Below are positions 15,358 through 23,424 of a stretch of 40,956 nucleotides of DNA, piece after piece. The stretch covers positions 1 through 40,956 of the forward strand of contig JAFUTN010000016.1 in NCBI GenBank assembly GCA_017484225.1, read 5' to 3'. Position numbers and translations under genes: made by a program. Source of the stretch: Alphaproteobacteria bacterium (GTDB lineage: Bacteria; Pseudomonadota; Alphaproteobacteria; RF32; CAG-239). How positions within the stretch are numbered: position 1 is the stretch's first letter; every line of letters starts with the position of its first letter. Under the pieces are notes generated by a model. It was not told the DNA's origin, searched no databases, and saw nothing but the letters and a program-made list of their open reading frames with translations.

Positions 15358-18048
15358 TTATTTTGTCTTAATAGCTTTTGCTGCAATTACAATCTTTGTT
15401 GTATCTGCAACACCAAGAGATTGTTCTTGAGCATTATTTTTAATACGCTGAGCAGCTTCAGCTCCCAAATCGCCTTGAGCAACTACACTAGCATTGTTCA
15501 AAATAGCAGGGTCGTCAAAATTACCGCCATCCGTAGATGTTCTGATAAGTTTAACTGATGCAGTCAACTCCGGAGCAGGTTTTGGAGCAGGTCTTTCAAT
15601 AGCCACTCGCTCTGTTGTTTCGCCAACATTTGCTGCATTTGCACCCTTACTCACCTGTTCAGCGGTTTCACCTACATTTACATTGTCTTTTGTAATGGTA
15701 GGTTTATGCAATTCCGTTGCATGTTTTTTGATGTATGCGTGAGTATACGTATCGTCCTCACCGCATCCGCCGAATGAGGCAACACCGACATTTCTGTCAC
15801 CGGCAACTCTTGCAGCCAAAATCATGGCATTGGCATCTTGGGTATTAACTTCAATTTTTTCACCGCACTCAATAATTCTTTCCAGTCTGAACATGGTGTC
15901 ATGTTTGTGCAACTGATTTAAATCGGTGCTGTAAAAATCAAGAGTTTTCTTATGACCTTCGGCATCTGTCACCGTGATTTGATTGTGATAAATTGCACCT
16001 TTTGCTTCGGCAACATTATTGAAATCGGTTACATCAACAACATTGGCATTCGGATTTAAATGCAACTTAGATACAATGGCATCCTGACTGTCAAATACTC
16101 CGACTTTTTCCCAGTTTTGAACCCAAGAATCTTTCAGGAAGTATTCATCAACAACCTTAACCGGATTAATGTCCTTGAACAAATCAGGATTTGCTTGTTG
16201 AGCTTTTACAACATTGGTATATGCTTCGTCAAACGAGATATTGCTCTTCGCAAAGCGAGCCATCATTAAATCCCAGTGCTGTTTGCTGATACCCATATTT
16301 TCATTCCATTCGGTAGGAACTTTTATTTCTGCTGCACCTTGAGTAGCTGTATTGGTAGTTTCAGAAACATTTTGCTGAACATTCTGCTGTGCAGGAGCGG
16401 GATCCGTTTGTTCAGCCACTCTCTGTGCCGGAATGGAATCCGTTTGTTGAGTTGTAAGAGTATCTTGCTGTTCAGCCGCTTGTTGATGTGCATTTTGCCC
16501 TGCCGCATGAGCAGCATCATGGTGTTGTCCGTCTAAACCGGCAGCCATTGCCAATTCGGCAGCAGATGAAGATAAAAGCGTTAAAACTACAGCACCTATT
16601 CTTCTGTGATATTCGTGCTTGTTCTTTGTATTGGTTTTATCAGCTTTATACACATTTCTGGCTTGTTTTGCATCAAGCATTGCATTGGTGTTGAAACCTA
16701 AAACTCTGGCTGTTCCGGCAACAAATCTGGCTATTCCGTATGTTGCTCCGGCAGCTGCGGCAGAAGAAGCTGCCGCGCCAACAGCCAAAGCTGCACCTGC
16801 GCCGGCCAAACCATAACCGGCCAATACTTTGTTTCTTCTCTTATAGTCGGCATATTCTTTTTTGTTTGATTTAATTTTAGCATAAGCTTTTTTGAATCCG
16901 GCAATACCATTCCAAGATTTAGTGTCTTTTCCGGCTTCTGCAGCCGCACGTTTTTCGGCGTTTTGTCTTTCCCATACCGTAAATACAGCATTAGATGCGG
17001 CAGAATAAACGGAATACGAAGCGGCTGCGGCAATAGCCAAGCCCACACTTCCGGATGCAACGGCCAAACCGCCTACACCCAAACCGAGAACAGATGCTGC
17101 GGCATTGGTAACAAAACGCTTTTTACCGTGTTTCATCAAGTATATACCGGCTAATTTCAATTCGGCCTTTGTTCCGAAATAATCACCGACAAAATGACCG
17201 AACTTATGATATAATCTGTTCATTTGGAGAGCAGATTTTTTGCATTTTGCTTTCAACAAAGCCTGATGTCTGATACGCATAGACTCCAAAGTGCGGATAG
17301 TTCCGTTGAGAACAGAGTCCGTTTTAACCGTTACCGGTCTTCCGGCAATAGCTGCTTCAATGGCATCATTGAACTTTTGAGCGGCTAAAACTTTATCGTC
17401 TGCAGGGCTGACAGCACTTGCGCCTACTTCGGTAAGCCAACTTGTATACATATCCGTTTTGATGGTGTTGAGTAATACCTTTCTGCGCTCATCTTCAGGT
17501 CGCGCCATAAAATCTTTGTCTACGGAATGTGCAAGAACAGCTCTTTGTTTAGAGGATTCCAATCTTGCGTATTCTGCATCTTCAGCTGAAAAATCACCTC
17601 CGGTAGCCGGAACAATATTACCGTCGTCGTCAACATAAGTTGTCAGGTTTTGAGCCATTTTCAACTCTGAATCATTCAAAACTTCGTTTTCAAAAGCATC
17701 ATCATTTACGATAGATTGAATCGTTGCGGTATTGTTGAAAATTGTGTTATCATCAAGCGTTGTGCCATGAATCTGGTCAAAACTGAATTCTGACTTTTTT
17801 ATGCTGCGCCATACCGTTGTTGCGGCAGCAAATTCCTGATAATCAATATTATCAAGCGTTTCAGCTTTCTTAAAATAAGCGGTAACGCGCTTTAATTTTT
17901 CTTCGTCTTTTGTTCCGTCATTTAAAAAGTCTAATGCGGGATTGTTTCTGTCGTTAGTGAGTAAATAATCAACAGCGCTGTCAAAGTCACTGGTGAAAGA
18001 ACCGCTGTTGATGATATCTACTGCATCTTGAATTGTTCTAATTGCCAT
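15358..18048 (-). CDS. Unrecognised 896-residue protein with Gly/Ala-rich hydrophobic core
   Basis: I do not recognise a family. The order of parts is: an acidic N-terminal region (1-260) without signal peptide; a basic helical stretch (260-312); a Gly/Ala-rich hydrophobic segment (about 313-358); a basic linker (360-408); a second Gly/Ala hydrophobic segment (about 409-450); a third shorter one (about 484-505); a Gln/Ala/His-rich linker (508-575); a mixed C-terminal domain (about 576-760) with DFNNVAEAKGAIYHNQITVTDA; and a tail with the short repeat NVGETAEQV/NVGETTERV and PAPKPAPE. This plan resembles membrane-inserting effectors or toxins in general architecture only. The SD AGGAG and promoter are clear, and it is monocistronic. 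Confidence 0.6.
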   Translation of the reverse strand: MAIRTIQDAVDIINSGSFTSDFDSAVDYLLTNDRNNPALDFLNDGTKDEEKLKRVTAYFKKAETLDNIDYQEFAAATTVWRSIKKSEFSFDQIHGTTLDDNTIFNNTATIQSIVNDDAFENEVLNDSELKMAQNLTTYVDDDGNIVPATGGDFSAEDAEYARLESSKQRAVLAHSVDKDFMARPEDERRKVLLNTIKTDMYTSWLTEVGASAVSPADDKVLAAQKFNDAIEAAIAGRPVTVKTDSVLNGTIRTLESMRIRHQALLKAKCKKSALQMNRLYHKFGHFVGDYFGTKAELKLAGIYLMKHGKKRFVTNAAASVLGLGVGGLAVASGSVGLAIAAAASYSVYSAASNAVFTVWERQNAEKRAAAEAGKDTKSWNGIAGFKKAYAKIKSNKKEYADYKRRNKVLAGYGLAGAGAALAVGAAASSAAAAGATYGIARFVAGTARVLGFNTNAMLDAKQARNVYKADKTNTKNKHEYHRRIGAVVLTLLSSSAAELAMAAGLDGQHHDAAHAAGQNAHQQAAEQQDTLTTQQTDSIPAQRVAEQTDPAPAQQNVQQNVSETTNTATQGAAEIKVPTEWNENMGISKQHWDLMMARFAKSNISFDEAYTNVVKAQQANPDLFKDINPVKVVDEYFLKDSWVQNWEKVGVFDSQDAIVSKLHLNPNANVVDVTDFNNVAEAKGAIYHNQITVTDAEGHKKTLDFYSTDLNQLHKHDTMFRLERIIECGEKIEVNTQDANAMILAARVAGDRNVGVASFGGCGEDDTYTHAYIKKHATELHKPTITKDNVNVGETAEQVSKGANAANVGETTERVAIERPAPKPAPELTASVKLIRTSTDGGNFDDPAILNNASVVAQGDLGAEAAQRIKNNAQEQSLGVADTTKIVIAAKAIKTK

Positions 18049-18081
18049 TTTTTAAACTCCTATTTCTTCATTTCTGCACCG

Positions 18082-18110
18082 ACTATACATCATTTTTAAC
18101 CTAATTGCAA
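18082..18110 (-). promoter_or_regulatory. Sigma70-type promoter of the 896-residue gene
   Basis: On the minus strand: TTGCAA (18110-18105), 17 bp, TATAGT (18087-18082), 34 nt before the start codon. Another TTGACA-like box lies about 10 bp further upstream. The rest of the 18049-18287 spacer must hold the divergent queA promoter; a TAATAT at 18247-18252 is the best -10 candidate for queA, with no good -35. Confidence 0.65.
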
Positions 18111-18287
18111 TACTTTTTTGTCAAAAAAATAATTTTTTTTCATATTTCTAAGTCAACACCTGCATAATTTGTTTCTTATATTGACAAATATTGGATTTTT
18201 CGGAATTTTTGTGCAAGTGAAAACTCTTGCTTTCGGCGGGGCTTTGTAATATAAAGTGTAAAAAATTCAGATTTTCGGAGCATAAAA

Positions 18288-19370
18288 ATGAAGGTTGATT
18301 TGTTTGATTTTGATTTGGATAAAGAGTTGATTGCCAAGGCGCCGGTCAATCCGCGGGATTCGTCCAGATTGCTGGATTTATCGGAAGAAAATCAAATAAT
18401 TGACCGCCACTTTTATGATTTGCCTAAAATTTTGCGTCCGAATGATGTTTTGGTTTTTAATGATACGAAAGTTATTCCGGCCCGTCTTTACGGTCAAAGG
18501 GGAGAAGCTTTGGTTGAAGTTACTCTTTATCATCCCGAAGACGGAATTTGCTGGTGGTCTTTTATTAAAAACTCCAAAAGACTTCGTTCGGGTGATATAA
18601 TCCGTTTTTATACGGCGGAAATCAGCGCCGAAAATTCTGATTTTTGCGCCGAAGTTGTGCAAAAAGACGAGCAAGACGGTGTGCTGATTAAATTTATGTG
18701 TTTGCCTGATGATTTGGGCAAAAAATTGGAACAATACGGTTCTATGCCCTTGCCTCCTTACATTAAAAGAGATAAACCCGTTGCCGGACTTTGGAATCCG
18801 TATAATGACAAAGAAGATTATCAAACGGTTTATGCCAAGCATGAGGGAGCTGTGGCCGCCCCTACCGCCGGTTTGCATTTTACTGAACGGTTGCTTAAAG
18901 AAATTGATGATATGGGGGTTAAAAGAGTGTTTTTAACGCTGCATGTCGGAGCCGGAACGTTTTTGCCGGTTAAAACCGACGATACGGAAAATCACAAAAT
19001 GCACGCCGAATATGGGGTGATTTCACCGGAAACATGTGCAATCATTAACAGTGCCAAACACGAAGGACGACGTGTTATTGCCGTTGGCACAACATCTGTT
19101 CGTTTGTTGGAAAGTGCTGCCGACGAAACCGGTATTTTGCATCCGTTTTGCGGCGAAACGGATATATTTATTACTCCGGGGTATAAATTTCGCATTATTG
19201 ACATGATTATCACGAATTTTCATTTGCCGAAATCAACTTTGTTTATGCTGATTTGTGCAATTGCCGGAACTCAAAGAATGAAAGATGCTTACGCCCACGC
19301 CATAAATAAAAAATATCGTTTTTATTCTTACGGCGACAGCTCAATTTTAAAATGTATAAATAAAATTTAA
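18288..19370 (+). CDS. queA: S-adenosylmethionine:tRNA ribosyltransferase-isomerase QueA
   Basis: Transfers and isomerises the ribose of SAM onto preQ1-modified tRNA to make epoxyqueuosine at the wobble position. The 360-residue length is normal. Family landmarks are present: LFDFDLDKELIAKAP at the N-terminus, NDTKVIPARLYGQ, PLPPYIKR, AAPTAGLHFT, LHVGAGTFLPV, TTSVRLLES and NFHLPKSTLFMLI. It is preceded by a 240-bp divergent spacer and followed 48 nt later by the membrane-GGDEF gene. Together with miaB this is the second tRNA anticodon-loop modification gene in the window. Confidence 0.95.
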   Translation: MKVDLFDFDLDKELIAKAPVNPRDSSRLLDLSEENQIIDRHFYDLPKILRPNDVLVFNDTKVIPARLYGQRGEALVEVTLYHPEDGICWWSFIKNSKRLRSGDIIRFYTAEISAENSDFCAEVVQKDEQDGVLIKFMCLPDDLGKKLEQYGSMPLPPYIKRDKPVAGLWNPYNDKEDYQTVYAKHEGAVAAPTAGLHFTERLLKEIDDMGVKRVFLTLHVGAGTFLPVKTDDTENHKMHAEYGVISPETCAIINSAKHEGRRVIAVGTTSVRLLESAADETGILHPFCGETDIFITPGYKFRIIDMIITNFHLPKSTLFMLICAIAGTQRMKDAYAHAINKKYRFYSYGDSSILKCINKI

Positions 19371-19418
19371 ACTCTTTGGTGCTAGACTCCGGATAAATTT
19401 AGGATAAGGAGGATAACC

Positions 19419-20585
19419 GTGCCTTTTGGCGTAAACTTGAAATATATTCTTTCTACAATAAAGAGTTCTTTTTTGCCGGCGCTGATTTTTGCGCTCGGTT
19501 TATTTTCTTTTTATGCCTGTAATCCGTATGAATTGTCTGCAAATGTGTTTTTACACTACGCTTTTTTGGGAGTTGCCTGCTTTACGATTTGCGCATTATA
19601 TGCCGTGAATTTGTCAAAGCCGTTTTTCAGTTTGTTATGCGGAACATTGTGCTTTATTATCATTAATGAATTGAAAAAACAAAATCCGGACGGATATATG
19701 CAATCATACGAATATTTATGGATATGCATGTTACTGCCTTTCAACCTTTTGCTGTTTTATTTTATTCCGCAAACCCGCTTAAAAACAAGACGCAATTTTT
19801 ATTTATTCCTGGCTGTTTTGTCTGAAGCTGCCTTTGCACATAATTTCGGCGGATTTATCAGTAATCTCTTAAGTCCCGATTTGATGGTGGAATGTATGCC
19901 TGTATGGGGACTGATAATCTGGGTATCAATGCTCGCGTTTGTGGCTGTAGACATAAGTTTTAAGAATACTATCACCAACACCGGATTGTTTTATGCCGAT
20001 TCCTGTTTGTTGTTCGGACTGATGTATTCTGACAGCTTTTCCGGATTTGCCGGTTTCTTTTTGTGTTTCGCGCTCATATCTTTGGTTACGGCTCTTTTTG
20101 ATTTATACAACAAATATCGTTATGATGTGTTGGAAAATGTTAACAGTTATCAGGCATATTTGTCACATGCGGCAAACAAATTTCCGTTTAAGTATACCAT
20201 CGGAGTTTTTTGTATAGATAACCGTGAAAAAATCATCCGCGAGCTGGGTTATTCGTATGTTAAAAATTTGGAACAACTGGTGATAAATCAGCTGTTGGAA
20301 ATGCCTTATAATATTACGGTGTATCGTTATAATGCATCACATTTTATTATGGTGTTTAAAAATGAGACTGCTCGCCATGTAATGGAATACGGCGAGGAAA
20401 TACGGCATCGTATTGCCGCCTCCGAATTTATGTTCAGCAACAATATTTCGGTTAAGATAACCATTTCAAATTGTATTTCTGAGAAAACGAGAAAAGACCT
20501 GAATGCGGCAGAAGTGATTAATCGTGCTTATCTGAAGCTTCAACAGCATACAAAATTTAACTTAAATCTGCTGGTTAAGGCTTAA
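19419..20585 (+). CDS. Multi-pass membrane protein with degenerate GGDEF-like domain
   Basis: The 388-residue protein has about seven hydrophobic segments (residues 15-225) followed by a cytosolic domain (about 255-385) that follows the GGDEF fold order: YTIGVFCIDN for the first strand, then ELGYSYVKNLEQLVINQLL, VYRYNASHFIMVF at the signature position, AxxxGEEIRHRI and VKITISNCI. The catalytic GG(D/E)EF is replaced by NASHF and the metal-binding Asp is not obvious, so it should not make c-di-GMP. A regulatory, possibly nucleotide-binding, role is inferred. The start is GTG with an excellent SD (AAGGAGG, 6 nt). Its stop overlaps the convergent lgt stop (TTAA). Confidence 0.65.
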   Translation: MPFGVNLKYILSTIKSSFLPALIFALGLFSFYACNPYELSANVFLHYAFLGVACFTICALYAVNLSKPFFSLLCGTLCFIIINELKKQNPDGYMQSYEYLWICMLLPFNLLLFYFIPQTRLKTRRNFYLFLAVLSEAAFAHNFGGFISNLLSPDLMVECMPVWGLIIWVSMLAFVAVDISFKNTITNTGLFYADSCLLFGLMYSDSFSGFAGFFLCFALISLVTALFDLYNKYRYDVLENVNSYQAYLSHAANKFPFKYTIGVFCIDNREKIIRELGYSYVKNLEQLVINQLLEMPYNITVYRYNASHFIMVFKNETARHVMEYGEEIRHRIAASEFMFSNNISVKITISNCISEKTRKDLNAAEVINRAYLKLQQHTKFNLNLLVKA

Positions 20586-21391
20586 AGTTTTTCATCAATA
20601 TCAGGCTTCACAAAAGCTCTGATAAACAAGTAAAATCCCAAGATTACGGCCGGAACGGATAAAAGCTGCCCCATTGTAAGGTGATTCCACAAAAAACCGA
20701 TTTGTGAGTCCGGTTCACGAAATTGTTCGCAAAAAGCACGAAATCCGGCATAACAAAGTAAAAATGCCGCAGAAACAAAACCGGTTCGCTGACGGCACCA
20801 TTTTATGTTCCACAAAATATTCAGGATAACAAACATCAATAATCCTTCTGTCAGTGCTTCGTATATTTGCGAAGGGTGGCGAGGCAAGCCTCCGCCGTTT
20901 GGAAAACGCACTGCCCATGCAACATCTGTTACGCGCCCCCAAAGCTCGTCATTAGTGAAATTAGCCAAGCGTCCGAGAAATATACCTATCGGAACAACCG
21001 GAGAAATGATGTCGGTTAAACTTAGAAATGAGTATTTTATTTTGCGTGATACTAAATACAAAGCGATAATTACACCGATAATTCCTCCGTGAAAGGACAT
21101 TCCTCCATGCCAAATCTGAAAAATTTCCAGCGGATTTGATGCAAACATATCTCTGCCGTAAAACAAAACATAGCCGAGCCTGCCGCCTAAAATAATTCCC
21201 AAGGTCATATAAAAAGCAATATCTTCCAAATTTTGTTTTGTTAACGGCAGGTGTAATTTTTTTGAGCGTAAACTTACAAGCCACCAACCGGCTAAAATAC
21301 CGATAAGATATGCCATTGAATACCAACGCAAAGCAAACGGGCCGATTTGGAAAATAATCGGAGAAATATCGGGATAGGCTATACCAACCAT
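20582..21391 (-). CDS. lgt: Phosphatidylglycerol:prolipoprotein diacylglyceryl transferase Lgt
   Basis: The first enzyme of lipoprotein maturation transfers diacylglyceryl from phosphatidylglycerol to the lipobox cysteine. The 269-residue multi-pass protein has the family motifs HGGMSFHGG (catalytic His region) and GRLANFTNDELWGR, the latter carrying the essential Arg. The start was moved 21 codons downstream of the longest frame to the ATG preceded by AGAGGTG, because that gives a normal N-terminus (YPDISPIIFQIGP). A sigma70-type promoter lies at 21426-21454. Lnt, the last enzyme of the same pathway, is also in this window. The stop overlaps the convergent membrane-GGDEF gene by 4 nt. Confidence 0.95.
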   Translation of the reverse strand: MVGIAYPDISPIIFQIGPFALRWYSMAYLIGILAGWWLVSLRSKKLHLPLTKQNLEDIAFYMTLGIILGGRLGYVLFYGRDMFASNPLEIFQIWHGGMSFHGGIIGVIIALYLVSRKIKYSFLSLTDIISPVVPIGIFLGRLANFTNDELWGRVTDVAWAVRFPNGGGLPRHPSQIYEALTEGLLMFVILNILWNIKWCRQRTGFVSAAFLLCYAGFRAFCEQFREPDSQIGFLWNHLTMGQLLSVPAVILGFYLFIRAFVKPDIDEKL

Positions 21392-21425
21392 AATTTGCAC
21401 CTCTGTTATTTGTTTATTGGTTAAA

Positions 21426-21454
21426 AGTATATTAAAAAACAAAAAAGAATCCAA
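21426..21454 (-). promoter_or_regulatory. Sigma70-type promoter of lgt
   Basis: On the minus strand: TTGGAT (21454-21449), 17 bp, TATACT (21431-21426). The spacer also holds an inverted repeat TTGTTTAT/ATAAACAA (21494-21526) of unknown use, nearer the YbjN-family gene. Confidence 0.55.
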
Positions 21455-21606
21455 ATTAAAAATACAAAAAGTAGCAGGTTACGTCTTATCGCTTTGTTTA
21501 TAAACGATATTTTTCTTAATAAACAAATGTGGATAAGTCAGAATTTTATTATTTTTTTAATAAAAAGCCGTCATCCTGATGTGGTAAAATGGAAAACGAG
21601 GGTGTA

Positions 21607-22080
21607 ATGCTGGCAGAAAATTTGTGCAAATATAATCCGATTGATGATGTGGAATGCTTGTTTAGAAAAAGTAACGTAACCGAGCGTCGCAGTCCTACGG
21701 AAGTCGTGGTGGAGCTAAACGGCAAGTGGGACAATATGCTGTTGTTTTTTGCTTGGGAGCAAAGTATGAATTGTTTGCATATTTCCTGTCTTTTAAATTT
21801 GCAGCCGAAAAATGTTAATTTGCCGAGTATCTTTGAGCTTTTAGCCCTTATTAACGAAGACTTGTGGGTTGGTTATTTTTCTTATTGGGAAGAAATGCAA
21901 ATGCCTGTTTTCAAACATTCTCTGTTTATCAGCGAAACGGAATTTGATATAAGCGAAAAAATCTCTAATATTGTAAATATTGCCGTGACAGAGTGCGAAC
22001 GGGCTTATCCGATATTTCACGCAGTATTGCGACAAAATATATCTCCGCGTCGTGCATTGATGCCATCGGTTTTAATGTAA
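21607..22080 (+). CDS. YbjN domain protein
   Basis: The 157-residue protein matches the alphaproteobacterial YbjN pattern: an N-terminal NPIDDVE segment, a beta-rich middle with GKWDNMLLFFAWEQ, LLALINEDLWVGYFSYW and MPVFKHSLFI, and a helical end with VNIAVTECERAYPIFHAVL and the SPRRAL turn. YbjN proteins are type III secretion chaperone-like folds with regulatory effects on motility and stress; the molecular role is unclear. The frame opens six codons earlier (ATG at 21589), but the internal ATG has the better SD (GAGGGTG) and is preferred. Hairpin repeat copy A starts directly after its stop. Confidence 0.75.
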   Translation: MLAENLCKYNPIDDVECLFRKSNVTERRSPTEVVVELNGKWDNMLLFFAWEQSMNCLHISCLLNLQPKNVNLPSIFELLALINEDLWVGYFSYWEEMQMPVFKHSLFISETEFDISEKISNIVNIAVTECERAYPIFHAVLRQNISPRRALMPSVLM

Positions 22081-22121
22081 CAGAGCAGAATTTTAAGCAC
22101 AAATCTCTAATCTGATAATTT
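22079..22121. repeat. Hairpin repeat, copy A
   Basis: An imperfect palindrome of 34 nt (22081-22114) with the loop AAGCAC on the plus strand. Copy B at 23385-23418 is identical at 30 of 34 positions, plus the flanks TAA and ATAATTT. Copy A sits between the convergent stops of the YbjN and DUF805-like genes and has no recognisable promoter or terminator. Confidence 0.7.
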
Positions 22122-22722
22122 AAAACAGCTCAATATTTATGCCGTAATAATGGTTAACCGTCCAAGTGGCGGCAATACACAGCACAAAGCAAACGGCGGT
22201 ATAAATCACCGGATGTTTCATCAGCGGTGATGTTAAATTAATGTCCGCATCCGGTTTGCTCGGAATTAATATTAAAAATAAAGTAATGCAATATAAAACA
22301 ACTTCTGTTAATTGAGTCCATTTCCAAAAGCGATTCATATCGGTATAATTTATATAAGTTGTAGCATAAGTCAAAATAACAGCCAATGATACTGTCATAA
22401 TAAACACTGTTCCATCATAATTAAAATCACGGCAACGCTTTTGAACGGCAAACAACATAAAACTTAATAAAATAAGTCCTGTTATATAACTTAGAAGTGG
22501 TAATTTAAAAAGATTGACAAATGATTGGATACAAAAAAAAGCTAGAATGGTGATAAAAAATTGGTATCCATTAATAATACCATGGATAGAATATGCCGGT
22601 GACATGCCTCTTGTTCCGGTTAGTATTTTCAAACAACCTTTTGCACATGTTCTTAATGGAGTATATATTTCATCATTTATGTAATTTGTTATATCTGCAA
22701 TAAATTTTTTCAAAAACGGCAT
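22120..22722 (-). CDS. DUF805-like membrane protein
   Basis: The 200-residue protein has four hydrophobic segments (about 50-75, 77-92, 105-122 and 139-150) and another near 170-187. The charged turn AVQKRCRDFNYDGT between the second and third fits the RRLHDxxxSG-like signature of DUF805/YhaH inner-membrane proteins, although imperfectly. No catalytic motif is visible. The N-terminal ~45 residues are soluble and Cys-containing. The SD is weak. The promoter is unusual: it lies inside a 10-bp palindromic operator (22741-22784). Confidence 0.5.
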   Translation of the reverse strand: MPFLKKFIADITNYINDEIYTPLRTCAKGCLKILTGTRGMSPAYSIHGIINGYQFFITILAFFCIQSFVNLFKLPLLSYITGLILLSFMLFAVQKRCRDFNYDGTVFIMTVSLAVILTYATTYINYTDMNRFWKWTQLTEVVLYCITLFLILIPSKPDADINLTSPLMKHPVIYTAVCFVLCIAATWTVNHYYGINIELF

Positions 22723-22740
22723 TTGTATTCTCGCAAATCA

Positions 22741-22784
22741 ACTCAAACCGAGCGTATATTATACTTACGTCCGGTTTGAGTCAA
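22741..22784 (-). promoter_or_regulatory. Promoter overlapped by a palindromic operator
   Basis: On the minus strand: TTGACT (22784-22779), 17 bp, TAATAT (22761-22756). Perfect 10-bp arms ACTCAAACCG (22741-22750) and CGGTTTGAGT (22772-22781) flank the -10 region, with centres 31 bp apart, so one arm overlaps the -35 box and the other the predicted start near 22749. This is the layout of a repressor operator; it could also fold as a hairpin. Confidence 0.65.
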
Positions 22785-22791
22785 GTTTTTT

Positions 22792-23289
22792 CTATTTAAA
22801 GAGCTTGCTTACAAGATAATATCTTATAAAGTTAGCTGAAGTATCTATGGCCGAATTGGCTAGTTTATTAGCCTCTCCCAGACCGTTTGATTCCGCATAG
22901 TTTTGCAGTCTGTTTTGGTTCTCTATGTATGAATTGTTATCTAAATTATTAACTTGTTTTCCATAATATCCTTCTGTTAAACCATCAACAAAACGTTCAC
23001 CTCCGGCCAAAGCTCCTTCGGCAAAACCGGTTGCGGCATTGGCAAGATTTTCTTTCCAATAAGAATTATTCATAACATTATTCCCATTAGAGAGAGGGCG
23101 CAATGGTTGATTTTGCGCAGGTTGAATGGCGGTCATACGTTGCCTTTGCGCCCAAAGCGGATTGCCGGTTTGCACGTAGGGAGTGTAACCGGCGGAAGGA
23201 TAAGGCGTGGTATTGGAATTATCCTTAATCGCGCCGAGTTCGCGCACCACACGATTAAGTGTTTCGCGCACTGTTTCATTATTATTCAT
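22792..23289 (-). CDS. Hypothetical 165-residue protein behind tandem attenuator-like hairpins
   Basis: I do not recognise this protein. The N-terminal half is polar, Asn/Pro/Gln-rich and probably disordered (PYPSAGYTPYVQTGNPLW; ending NGNNVMNNSYW). It is followed by a Gly/Ala helix (NLANAATGFAEGALAGG), an Asn-rich part and a hydrophobic C-terminal end (FIRYYLVSKLFK). There is no signal peptide. The start (SD GGAG, 8 nt) is preferred over an ATG 49 codons upstream, because that extension would be translated from the hairpin leader. The hairpin arrangement suggests conditional expression. Confidence 0.55.
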   Translation of the reverse strand: MNNNETVRETLNRVVRELGAIKDNSNTTPYPSAGYTPYVQTGNPLWAQRQRMTAIQPAQNQPLRPLSNGNNVMNNSYWKENLANAATGFAEGALAGGERFVDGLTEGYYGKQVNNLDNNSYIENQNRLQNYAESNGLGEANKLANSAIDTSANFIRYYLVSKLFK

Positions 23290-23300
23290 ATTAATTCTCC

Positions 23301-23338
23301 AAAAATAAAACCCGCACGGAATAAGACGTGCAGGTTTT
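23301..23338 (-). terminator. Terminator-like hairpin directly before the ribosome binding site
   Basis: On the minus strand AAAACCTGCACG pairs with CGTGCGGGTTTT (23338-23307; one U-G wobble that would be a C-A mismatch on the other strand). It is followed by a T-rich tract that abuts the GGAG of the gene at 23289. It resembles an attenuator. Confidence 0.55.
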
Positions 23339-23351
23339 AAGTGATTAAAAC

Positions 23352-23418
23352 AAAAAAACGAGGAATTTTCCTCGCTTTGGTTAACAGAGTAGAATTTTAA
23401 GCACAAATTTCCACTCTG
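23352..23418 (-). ncRNA. Candidate small RNA (about 67 nt): hairpin repeat B plus terminator
   Basis: Predicted transcript: starts near 23418, right after a strong promoter. It contains a 14-bp-class hairpin (23418-23385, loop GUGCUU) and ends in an intrinsic terminator (GAGGAA/TTCCTC with seven T, 23374-23352). Copy A at 22081-22114 keeps the loop and most pairs but lacks promoter and terminator. It may act as a trans small RNA, or as the first of two attenuators for the downstream gene at 23289. Confidence 0.5.
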
Positions 23419-23424
23419 ATAATT

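Noticed and set aside
16276..16536. Several open frames opposite and within the 896-residue gene
   Set aside because: Shadows of a long low-complexity coding region; composition is that of the other strand.
19023..19223. Frames inside queA on the minus strand
   Set aside because: Entirely overlapped by a conserved enzyme; no SD or promoter.
21494..21526. Inverted repeat TTGTTTAT/ATAAACAA as an operator
   Set aside because: AT-rich and close to chance expectation in this sequence; it does not overlap a convincing promoter.
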